The position numbers were made by a program, and so were the translations under genes. DNA of 5,553 nucleotides from Bacteroidota bacterium. Its GTDB lineage: Bacteria > Bacteroidota > Bacteroidia > Chitinophagales > Chitinophagaceae. The notes under the pieces are model-generated. The model searched no databases. It saw nothing but the letters and a program-made list of their open reading frames with translations, and was not told where the DNA came from. The stretch lies in NCBI GenBank assembly GCA_023436685.1, contig JAEZIL010000331.1:1-5553 (forward strand), given 5' to 3'. Shown here piece by piece: positions 1 to 5,529 of the stretch; positions within the stretch are counted from its first letter, which is position 1; every line of letters starts with the position of its first letter.

Positions 1-505
1 CAGCAGTAGTGCTTCCGATAGCCGTACGCAGCTAACCTATTATTTAGGTGTAAGCGGATACCATTTCACACAGCCTAAAAATTCGTTTCTCAACAACCGG
101 CTCATTAACCTTGCTATGCGCATAAGCGTGCAGGGAGGCTTTAGTATGAAGCTGAATGATAATTATAACCTCCAGGGGCACCTCAACTATGTGAACCAAG
201 GTGAGTATAATGAGATAATAGGCGGCGGGTTGCTAGGGTGGAGCAATACAGAGGCTATAGAAGGAGAATATAACTTTATGCTGTTTGCAGGTGCTTTCTA
301 TCGTTACAACGATGCTATCATCCCTACTGTAAAGCTTAAGTATAAAACATACTCATTTGCATTAAGCTACGATATGAATGTGTCGGGCCTAAGGGCGGCA
401 AGCAACCTACGTGGTGGCTATGAAATAACTGCTTTTAAAACAGGTTTGTTTAAAGATCCAAAGTTCCAGAAGTCGAAAGTGCTGTGCCCGCATTCGTTCT
501 GGTAA
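1..505 (+). CDS. PorP/SprF family type IX secretion system membrane protein (5'-truncated by the window edge)
   Basis: The open frame runs from the window edge (first full codon at 2) to TAA at 503-505, giving 167 residues of the C-terminal part of the protein. The ATG at 116 is internal, because the family motif lies upstream of it. The 38 residues before that ATG include TYYLGVSGYHFTQPKNSF, which fits the PorP/SprF pattern of a beta strand, then Y-H-x-x-Q-P, then a Phe. After it come alternating hydrophobic/polar strands typical of an outer-membrane beta barrel (for example FMLFAGAFYRYNDAIIPTVK and FALSYDMNVSGL). The end, KVLCPHSFW, resembles the Cys-Pro plus aromatic C-terminus common in the family. 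Full-length members are about 300-340 residues, so roughly half is missing. PorP and SprF work in type IX secretion and gliding, and many paralogues sit beside large secreted adhesin-like proteins whose export or surface attachment they are thought to support. The partner gene would lie upstream and cannot be seen. The family call is firm; the specific role is inferred. Confidence 0.88.
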   Translation, partial: SSSASDSRTQLTYYLGVSGYHFTQPKNSFLNNRLINLAMRISVQGGFSMKLNDNYNLQGHLNYVNQGEYNEIIGGGLLGWSNTEAIEGEYNFMLFAGAFYRYNDAIIPTVKLKYKTYSFALSYDMNVSGLRAASNLRGGYEITAFKTGLFKDPKFQKSKVLCPHSFW

Positions 506-529
506 TAGATGTCATTTTAGTAAGTATGG

Positions 530-554
530 AAGGCCACCTATGGGTGGCTTTTTT
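530..554 (+). terminator. Rho-independent terminator of the PorP/SprF gene
   Basis: A perfect GC-rich 6-bp stem GCCACC (533-538) / GGTGGC (543-548) closes a TATG tetraloop and is followed directly by six T (549-554). The A/G bases at 530-532 can pair with the first T residues and extend the stem. It begins 25 nt after the porP-like stop. It acts mainly on the plus strand: read on the minus strand, the stem is followed only by a short pyrimidine stretch, so it is a weak terminator for the convergent channel gene. Confidence 0.85.
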
Positions 555-564
555 ATTGTCAGGG

Positions 565-1116
565 TCAGTTGTTATTTTCTTCATCAGCATTTTTAAAAGC
601 ATCTCTTATGCTGCCAAAATTGGCTATCACTAAAATAACCAGGAACCAGGAAAGCATCATTTGGCTGCTCACTAATAGCTGAGCAATAACTGTTCTGGGC
701 AGTATATCGCCAAAGCCGGCCGTTGAAAATACAGATATGCTATAGTAAAGGAATGCGACAATATGTGGTATCAGTTGGTTGTGGGTAGTGATACCGCTGA
801 ACGATGCAGGATTTATTTCGTAAAGCGTAAGATAATCTGCACTGTAAGAAAGCACCAGTAAAAGTGTATTGAACCCGATGAAGGAAATAATGTCTGCATG
901 TTTTAAATGGTCGTTAGCAGTTTCGCGCATACGCCTTAGAAAGGCCCTGCATATATATACTGCCTTGCTGATACAATAAATGAAGAGTAAAGCTTCGTTT
1001 ACATAATCATTCCCTATTTCTCGCCGGCCAATATTAAACCCCACTATACCCAGCAGTATAACAAAAATGAACTTAACGATAGTGGGTAGATGTAGTATAC
1101 CCTGCTCTGTTGCCAT
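565..1116 (-). CDS. Small potassium-channel-like membrane protein (ion channel 2 superfamily pore)
   Basis: This 183-residue protein is probably an inner-membrane cation channel subunit, with four hydrophobic segments at about 12-29, 39-57, 75-96 and 142-168. Between the last two lies a re-entrant pore region (about 117-137) with the sequence YYSISVFSTAGFGD. Residues 132-137, TAGFGD, match the K+ channel selectivity filter (canonical TVGYGD). The Phe variant is known in functional K+ channels, while Ala at the second position is less usual. The arrangement of TM3, pore helix, filter and TM4 is that of the two-TM pore module; TM1-TM2 are an added N-terminal pair without an Arg-rich voltage-sensor helix. 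The short basic/acidic tail after TM4 has no RCK/TrkA-N or cyclic-nucleotide domain, so no gating ligand can be read from the sequence. Start: ATG at 1116, with no Shine-Dalgarno sequence. Stop: TGA at 565-567. The gene stands alone, divergent from the ubiD-family gene and convergent with the porP-like gene. The pore fold is likely; ion selectivity and physiology are inferred. Confidence 0.8.
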   Translation of the reverse strand: MATEQGILHLPTIVKFIFVILLGIVGFNIGRREIGNDYVNEALLFIYCISKAVYICRAFLRRMRETANDHLKHADIISFIGFNTLLLVLSYSADYLTLYEINPASFSGITTHNQLIPHIVAFLYYSISVFSTAGFGDILPRTVIAQLLVSSQMMLSWFLVILVIANFGSIRDAFKNADEENNN

Positions 1117-1196
1117 TGTATAGCTAATGTATTGTTAAGGTACAAAATCAGAGTGCATCTCATAGCTAATAATATCACAAATATTTAGGTGTGAAC

Positions 1197-1225
1197 TTTC
1201 ATTATTGCGGCATACAGTACCTTTG
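1197..1225 (+). promoter_or_regulatory. Bacteroidota-type sigma(A) promoter for the UbiD-family gene
   Basis: TACCTTTG at 1218-1225 is a perfect match to the Bacteroidota -7 consensus TAnnTTTG. A weak -33 partner, TTTC (consensus TTTG/TTG), lies at 1197-1200 with a 17-nt spacer. The -7 box ends only 7 nt before the ATG at 1233, so transcription would begin within a few bases of the start codon. This predicts a leaderless or near-leaderless mRNA, consistent with the absence of any Shine-Dalgarno sequence. The rest of the 116-bp divergent gap (1117-1232) holds no other clear element. For the channel gene on the minus strand only a degenerate TGATTTTG (1143-1150) can be seen, without a -33 partner. 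Confidence 0.65.
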
Positions 1226-1232
1226 CAGCCTT

Positions 1233-3143
1233 ATGGCATATGCATCATTAAATGCTTTTATTGAGGCGCTTGATAAAGCAGGCGAGCTGGTACGCATTAA
1301 AACCTTTGTAGATCCTATACTGGAAATAGCAGAGATTACCGACCGCGTATCTAAAACGCCCAACCGTAACAAGGCACTACTTTTTGAAAATACAGGTACC
1401 GAATTTCCTTTACTGATAAATGGCATGGGCAGCGAGCGCCGTATGTGTATGGCACTTGGGGTTGATAGCCTGGACGATGTTGCCCGCGATATTGAGGAGC
1501 TCTTCAAAAAACTGACCGGTCCCAAAAATGGCCTGCTTGAAAAACTGGCTATGCTGCCAGAGCTGGGCAAGTTTGCCAACTGGATGCCTAAAGTAAAGAA
1601 AGGTCATGGCCCTTGCCAGGAGGTAGTAATGATGCGGCCCGACCTTGGTAAGCTGCCTGTGCTTAAATGCTGGCCTAAAGACGGAGGCCCTTTTATAACG
1701 CTGCCTGCTATACATACTAAAGACCCTAACACAGGCATACGCAATATCGGTATGTATCGTATGCAGGTGTTTAGCAAAGACACTACTGCACTGCACTGGC
1801 ATAAACATAAAGTATCGGCTAAGCACTTTAACGAGTACAAAAAGTTGGGTAAACAAATGCCTGTAGCTGTAGCCCTGGGTGGCGACCCTGTTTACACTTA
1901 TGCTGCCACCGCTCCATTGCCTGAGAATGTAGATGAATATATGTTGGCCGGTTTCCTGCGCAAGAAGCGTGTAGAGCTGGTAAAATGTATTACACAACCT
2001 GAAATAGAAGTGCCTGCAGATGCAGATATTATAATAGAAGGCTATGTAGATATGGATGATGAGATGTTGTGGGAAGGGCCATTTGGCGATCATACCGGTT
2101 ACTACTCTTTGCCCGACTGGTATCCGCGTTTTCATGTTACTGCAGTTACACATCGCAAAAAAGCAATATACCCTGCTACTATAGTAGGCATACCACCGCA
2201 AGAAGATGCCTGGCTGGGTAAAGCCACCGAACGCATATTTTTAGCACCTATAAAAATGACCATGGTGCCTGAGATAAAAGATATGCATATGCCTATTGAG
2301 GGTGTATTTCATAATTTGGTCATTACTACAATTGAGAAAGAATACGCAGGGCAGGGGCAGAAAGTAATGAATGCTATGTGGGGTGCGGGGCAAATGATGT
2401 TCAATAAAATACTGGTGATAGCCGATGGTGATGTGGACGCAGGCAATTATAAAGCGCTTGCCCAACAGGTTTTCGCCAATGTTAATCCGGCTACCGATAT
2501 ATATTTCAGCCAGGGCCCTATGGATGTATTGGACCACAGTTGCAGCCGCCTGGGCTTTGGGGGCAAAATGTGTATAGATGGTACGCGCAAAAACGAAGAA
2601 GAAATAACTGAACCGTTACTACCATTCAAACTATCAGCTGCTTTCTCTAAAGAGCAACTGATGGCCGAACATAAAGAGATAGTAAATCTGAATGATAGGC
2701 TGGTGCGCGATTGGGATATCCCTGTATTATTTATAGCTGTAGCAAAAGACCATCCCGGTCATATAGAAGAATTGCATAAAAAAATAGCCGACTTGCCGGG
2801 TCTGCAAGGCATAAAGATGATATGCTATGTAGAGCATACCGTGTATACCGATGATATTGCCGATACGCTATGGCGTTTTTGTAATAATCTGGATCCCCGC
2901 CGAGACCATTTTTACGGCGGCAGTAACAAGAATATATTAGGCCTTGATGGTACACGTAAAACCAAAGCACTGGATGGTTTCGACCGGCCATGGCCAAACA
3001 TCATTGCTGCCGATGATGCAACGATAAAATCAGTAGACGAGAAGTGGAAAGACCTTGGCTTGGGCGACCTGATACCTTCACCATCGTTGAAGTACCGCCA
3101 CCAGATGTATGGAGAAGAAGCGGAAGTAAGCGACGAGCTATAA
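1233..3143 (+). CDS. UbiD-family prenyl-FMN-dependent decarboxylase, probably menaquinone biosynthesis
   Basis: UbiD-family enzymes perform reversible non-oxidative decarboxylation of aromatic or unsaturated acids using prenylated FMN, made by UbiX-type enzymes (none in this window). The protein is 636 residues. Family signatures, with roles transferred from my recall of E. coli UbiD: NIGMYR at 171-176 (metal-binding Asn171 and cofactor-binding Arg176), the His-rich LHWHKHK at 187-193, the PVAVALGGDP stretch at 210-219, Glu235 in DEYMLAG as second metal ligand, and EGPFGDHTGYYS at 281-292 with catalytic Glu281 and Asp286. All key residues are present, so it should be active. Start: ATG at 1233, giving MAYASLNAFIEALDKAG, a typical N-terminus. 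The GTG at 1191 would add 14 unrelated residues and lie over the promoter. E. coli UbiD has about 497 residues; the extra length here is C-terminal and contains a repeated unit. Related long forms are usually annotated as menaquinone biosynthesis decarboxylases. With no men or mqn genes nearby, the substrate is inferred and another aromatic acid is possible. Confidence 0.9.
   Translation: MAYASLNAFIEALDKAGELVRIKTFVDPILEIAEITDRVSKTPNRNKALLFENTGTEFPLLINGMGSERRMCMALGVDSLDDVARDIEELFKKLTGPKNGLLEKLAMLPELGKFANWMPKVKKGHGPCQEVVMMRPDLGKLPVLKCWPKDGGPFITLPAIHTKDPNTGIRNIGMYRMQVFSKDTTALHWHKHKVSAKHFNEYKKLGKQMPVAVALGGDPVYTYAATAPLPENVDEYMLAGFLRKKRVELVKCITQPEIEVPADADIIIEGYVDMDDEMLWEGPFGDHTGYYSLPDWYPRFHVTAVTHRKKAIYPATIVGIPPQEDAWLGKATERIFLAPIKMTMVPEIKDMHMPIEGVFHNLVITTIEKEYAGQGQKVMNAMWGAGQMMFNKILVIADGDVDAGNYKALAQQVFANVNPATDIYFSQGPMDVLDHSCSRLGFGGKMCIDGTRKNEEEITEPLLPFKLSAAFSKEQLMAEHKEIVNLNDRLVRDWDIPVLFIAVAKDHPGHIEELHKKIADLPGLQGIKMICYVEHTVYTDDIADTLWRFCNNLDPRRDHFYGGSNKNILGLDGTRKTKALDGFDRPWPNIIAADDATIKSVDEKWKDLGLGDLIPSPSLKYRHQMYGEEAEVSDEL
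2406..2960 (+). repeat. Internal duplicated unit in the C-terminal part of the UbiD-family protein
   Basis: Two stretches of the protein align: residues 392-453 (nt 2406-2591) and 528-576 (nt 2814-2960). Each starts with Lys plus a hydrophobic strand (KILVIAD / KMICYVE). Exactly 27 residues later each has a matching helix end and turn (FANVNPATD / FCNNLDPRRD), and each ends in (I/L)DGTRK. The second copy is 13 residues shorter between turn and DGTRK, where the first carries the LDHSCSRLGFGGK segment. The DNA at the shared ends is also similar (GATGGTACGCGCAAA at 2577, GATGGTACACGTAAA at 2946). The first copy looks like the canonical UbiD C-terminal core, while the second continues into a tail resembling the normal UbiD end (DRPWPNI, then a final helix). 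This explains much of the extra length. Confidence 0.6.
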
Positions 3144-3157
3144 TATTACTTTAGCTC
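3135..3157. repeat. Inverted repeat spanning the two convergent stop codons
   Basis: GAGCTA (3135-3140) and TAGCTC (3152-3157) form a perfect 6-bp inverted repeat with an 11-nt AT-rich loop. The loop holds the ubiD-family TAA (3141-3143), the 2-bp gap, and the complement of the serine hydrolase TAA (3146-3148). No T-tract follows on either strand, so it is not a standard intrinsic terminator. It could be a weak bidirectional transcript-end hairpin or chance. Confidence 0.35.
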
Positions 3158-4618
3158 TATATCAATGATCTTCTTACCTTTTTCGCCCAGGTAAGCTTGT
3201 ATTATATGGCTGTATAGTGCCTGGGGTGCATTGTCGGAGTTCGAAAAGATAATCAATCCATCGCCCGTTTGGGGTAGCAGAAAGCAAATGCTGTGTGCAC
3301 CTGCATCGTCCCCTCCGTGCGATATAGCGTATTCGCCTTTGCCCAGGTCATACACAAACCAGCCAAGGCCTACATATCGGTTGTCTTTGGTTTTAGTGCT
3401 ATGGGCTGTCATTTGAGCTGCGATATCTTTGGTGATCCCTTCGCTATGCAATGTTGCAATAAGAAATTTAGCAAGATCGGGCACTGTTGTTTTAAATAGA
3501 TCGGCAGCATTGGGTTTTGCATTTTTATCGATCTCCAGTGCTATACCATCTGCATTGTGTGGTATGGCAAAGCGGCTATTGATAGCATCAGTCCATGTCA
3601 GCCTGCTGTCATTCATACCCAATGGTTGAAGTAAGGTTTCATTTACCAATGCTTCAAATGGTTGGTTGAACTTCTTTTCCAATGCACAACGCAGATATTC
3701 GAACCCTTCGCCCGAGTAACCGTATTGCGTGCCCGGTGCGTGTATGAATGCAAGCTTGTTGCCGGGCAATTGATAGCGCCAGTTAGGAAAGCCGCTTTGC
3801 TGGTTCAATACATGCCGCGTAGTCAGTATTTTAGCATTAGGGTCGGTAGCTATGTCAGCATCCATCCAGTAATGGTATAGTGGTTCGTCAAGATCCCATT
3901 TACCTGCACTTACCAATTTCAACACCGTCATTGTGGTTACCAGTTTGGTAATAGAGGCCACGTTATGAATAGAATTGTAAGCAGCAGGTTTCCCTGCTGC
4001 TAATTCACCAAATACTTTTACCTCTTGCAATACACTGTCGCGAATGATGCCCACAGCAAGCGAAGGTATTTTATTGGCTTTGAGCCATGCGTTTATAGAA
4101 GCTGCACTTTCAAGGTCAGGTGCTATTATTTGTTCCTGGTGGTTGTAACTAATAGCCCTTTTCAATTTCCAGCTATTATTCTCCAGCAGCCATACGTGCG
4201 TAAACCTGGCTACGCTGGTGAGGTATTGAGGCGTACCCTTTTCTATTCCGTAAAATTTATGCGTACCGGTTTGTATGGCTCCATAAAGCTTTTGGTTATT
4301 GTATAAGGGATATACTTGCAGGCTGGGGATGTCAAGTATTCTTTTTGCCCTGTAAGGCAGACCGCATACATTTTGCTTGAAATCGGCAATGAATTTTTCT
4401 TTGGAAACAGTGATGCCGCCCTGGTCATGATAGAACTCGAAATCATTGCTTAGCAAGTTTTCAAATGCTTGTGCATTGCAATTGTTAAACCCATCGTTAA
4501 ATAAAAAGCTGTCTCTTCTTGCAAGTATGGTATATAGAGTATCGCTTGCTGCTTGTGCGCTGGTGAATATGGGTAATGCACAAAGATACGCGATACAGAA
4601 ACTAGCCAGCTTTTTCAT
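3146..4618 (-). CDS. Exported NTF2-like (DUF4440-type) domain fused to a beta-lactamase-family serine hydrolase
   Basis: The 490-residue protein starts at ATG 4618 (complement 4616-4618), which opens a good signal peptide, MKKLASFCIAYLCALPIFTS then AQA, with cleavage near residue 23. An in-frame ATG at 4675 would bury this signal behind 19 extra residues and is less likely. Residues about 27-160 look like an NTF2-like/DUF4440 domain: an N-terminal helix with FNNCNAQAFENLLSNDFEFY, a HDQGG turn, and strands ending in TSVARFTHVWLLENNSWKLK. Residues about 170-475 are a Beta-lactamase (PF00144) domain. SITK at 222-225 is the SxxK nucleophile motif with Ser222 and Lys225, YSG at 301-303 takes the place of class C YxN, and HGG at 434-436 is the third-strand motif (KTG equivalent). 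Such periplasmic or secreted enzymes include esterases, D-aminopeptidases and penicillin-binding-like hydrolases; YSG is common in the non-beta-lactamase members, so resistance should not be assumed. It is convergent with the ubiD-family gene (2-bp gap) and divergent from the small secreted pair. Substrate unknown. Confidence 0.87.
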   Translation of the reverse strand: MKKLASFCIAYLCALPIFTSAQAASDTLYTILARRDSFLFNDGFNNCNAQAFENLLSNDFEFYHDQGGITVSKEKFIADFKQNVCGLPYRAKRILDIPSLQVYPLYNNQKLYGAIQTGTHKFYGIEKGTPQYLTSVARFTHVWLLENNSWKLKRAISYNHQEQIIAPDLESAASINAWLKANKIPSLAVGIIRDSVLQEVKVFGELAAGKPAAYNSIHNVASITKLVTTMTVLKLVSAGKWDLDEPLYHYWMDADIATDPNAKILTTRHVLNQQSGFPNWRYQLPGNKLAFIHAPGTQYGYSGEGFEYLRCALEKKFNQPFEALVNETLLQPLGMNDSRLTWTDAINSRFAIPHNADGIALEIDKNAKPNAADLFKTTVPDLAKFLIATLHSEGITKDIAAQMTAHSTKTKDNRYVGLGWFVYDLGKGEYAISHGGDDAGAHSICFLLPQTGDGLIIFSNSDNAPQALYSHIIQAYLGEKGKKIIDIELK

Positions 4619-4688
4619 ACAGATGTCAGATGGATTAAAATATTGAAATAAAGTAAGGAATAAAACCCCAACCATGTATGTCTTATAA

Positions 4689-4714
4689 TTGTCTTTTTAG
4701 TTAGTTTTAGACAA
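4689..4714. repeat. Short inverted and direct repeats upstream of the small secreted protein gene
   Basis: TTGTCT (4689-4694) and AGACAA (4709-4714) form a 6-bp inverted repeat with 14 nt between. Inside, TTTTAG occurs twice at a 10-bp period (4695-4700 and 4705-4710), with TTAG between the copies. The element ends 10 bp before the ATG at 4725. It overlaps TAGTTTTA (4702-4709), a one-mismatch form of the TAnnTTTG -7 box with no recognisable -33 partner. It could be an operator over a weak promoter. The rest of the divergent gap 4619-4724 shows no clear promoter for the serine hydrolase. Arms this short in AT-rich DNA may be chance. Confidence 0.3.
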
Positions 4715-4724
4715 ACGAATACAC

Positions 4725-5090
4725 ATGAAGCTGGTTCTTATTGTAGCCTCCATATTTATATTTAATGTTGCACAGGCCCAGCTGGCCCCTGCGGGCGAAT
4801 TCAAAACTAACTACACAAAGGAGCTGAATCGTTTTGAAGCGAATTTGAAATCAGGAAAGCAAATGGAGGCGGAAAATAGCTTTCAAATGCTGCTGCAATT
4901 GCAGCAAAGGCATAAAAAGCAGTTGCAAGGTTTATTGGCTAATGCAACAGATAAGGAAGAGCAGGCAGAGATTGCCAGCCGTATTGAAGATGAGGAAGAA
5001 AGAATGGTACGAGTTAAGGAACTGGCTTTGGATATGGCAGGCAACAAGCAGGAAATACTTGAAGAGATGCAAGCATTCCTTGAAGAATAA
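4725..5090 (+). CDS. Small exported helical protein of unknown function (first of a paralogous pair)
   Basis: I do not recognise this 121-residue protein. Residues 1-18 form a signal peptide (MKLVLIVASIFIFNVAQA, likely cleaved after AQA), so it should be periplasmic or secreted; there is no lipobox Cys. The mature part is very hydrophilic, rich in Glu, Lys and Gln, almost free of Pro and Gly after residue 44, and predicted to be helical, perhaps a helical hairpin: about 28-72 (KELNRFEANL onward), a turn near NATDKEE (73-79), then 80-120. It has no enzyme motif. From residue 31 on it aligns without gaps, at an offset of 10, with the next gene's product. Start ATG 4725 is the first codon of the signal peptide; no Shine-Dalgarno sequence is seen. 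The downstream partner starts 40 bp after its TAA, so the two may be co-transcribed. It is divergent from the serine hydrolase, whose promoter region it shares. Confidence 0.8.
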   Translation: MKLVLIVASIFIFNVAQAQLAPAGEFKTNYTKELNRFEANLKSGKQMEAENSFQMLLQLQQRHKKQLQGLLANATDKEEQAEIASRIEDEEERMVRVKELALDMAGNKQEILEEMQAFLEE

Positions 5091-5130
5091 TGGCTTAATT
5101 TTTGTACCTAATAAATAAAGAAAACTGTTG

Positions 5131-5529
5131 ATGAAACACGCGCTTATTACCTTATCTGTTTTAGCTACCTTGACATGTACAAATGTTTTTGCACAGCAGG
5201 TAGTTGATTCCCCTGTTAAACAAGTGGTAATAACTACTCCCGCAGGCTTTGCGGCCACCATCGATGAGGTAGACAGGTATTTAGCCAATAACCAGGAAGA
5301 AGAAGCATTTAAAGCCTATAATGCTGCTATGGAAATGCTGGGGCAGAACATAGCGGACTATAAAAATAAAATACGATCAGCAGCTTCAGACGGTGAACGG
5401 CTGATGTATACAGAGAAATTCAATGCACAGTCGAAACACTATGGCAAACTGAAAGAGCTATCGTTGCATCTTGCCCGGAACAGGAATTTGGTTAACCTGG
5501 AATTTAAAGATGCACTAAAAAATATGTAA
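5131..5529 (+). CDS. Small exported helical protein of unknown function (second of a paralogous pair)
   Basis: This 132-residue protein matches no family I know. Start: ATG 5131, giving the signal peptide MKHALITLSVLATLTCTNVF then A, with likely cleavage after residue 21 before QQ. The TTG just before it (5128) would only add one Met. The Cys at 16 is not in a proper lipobox, so signal peptidase I processing is expected. After a short polar, Val-rich linker (22-38) the rest (about 41-132) is predicted helical, with TIDEVDRYLANNQEEEAFKA at 43-62 and KLKELSLHLARNRN at 106-119. It shares the gapless helical core with the upstream gene, including EA at 58-59 and KELxLxxAxN at 108-117. An A-rich stretch (AATAAATAAAGAAAA, 5110-5124) before the start may serve as the ribosome-binding region, as is common in Bacteroidota. 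AATTTTTG (5097-5104) is a one-mismatch -7 box in the 40-bp gap, so an own promoter is possible but weak. It ends at TAA 5527-5529. The T-run at 5535-5541 has no GC stem before it. Confidence 0.8.
   Translation: MKHALITLSVLATLTCTNVFAQQVVDSPVKQVVITTPAGFAATIDEVDRYLANNQEEEAFKAYNAAMEMLGQNIADYKNKIRSAASDGERLMYTEKFNAQSKHYGKLKELSLHLARNRNLVNLEFKDALKNM

Noticed and set aside
1143..1150. TGATTTTG on the minus strand as the -7 box of the channel gene
   Set aside because: It has one mismatch in a fixed position and no TTG/TTTG at the proper -33 distance; not strong enough to list as a promoter.
1410..2201. 263-residue open frame on the minus strand inside the ubiD-family gene, and several shorter ones in other frames
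   Set aside because: The plus-strand frame has all UbiD catalytic motifs and spans the whole region. The antisense translation is rich in Cys, His and Tyr with no domain logic, typical of a shadow frame.
3146..4618. Annotation of the serine hydrolase as an antibiotic-resistance beta-lactamase
   Set aside because: The fold is shared with many esterases and peptidases; YSG in place of YxN and the fused NTF2-like domain argue against it, and no resistance context is present.
5097..5104. AATTTTTG as an internal promoter for the second small secreted gene
   Set aside because: The first base of the consensus is missing and the nearest upstream TTG (5080-5082) is only 14 nt away, too close; noted in the gene entry only.
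5175..5181. Cys16 in the signal sequence of the second small protein as a lipoprotein lipobox
   Set aside because: The residues before it are T-L-T, with Leu at -2 and not -3 and Thr at -1; a signal peptidase I site after VFA fits better.
4932..5288. 118-residue minus-strand open frame across the two small secreted genes
   Set aside because: It crosses the junction of two plus-strand genes with good signal peptides; its own translation shows no signal peptide or recognisable motif.
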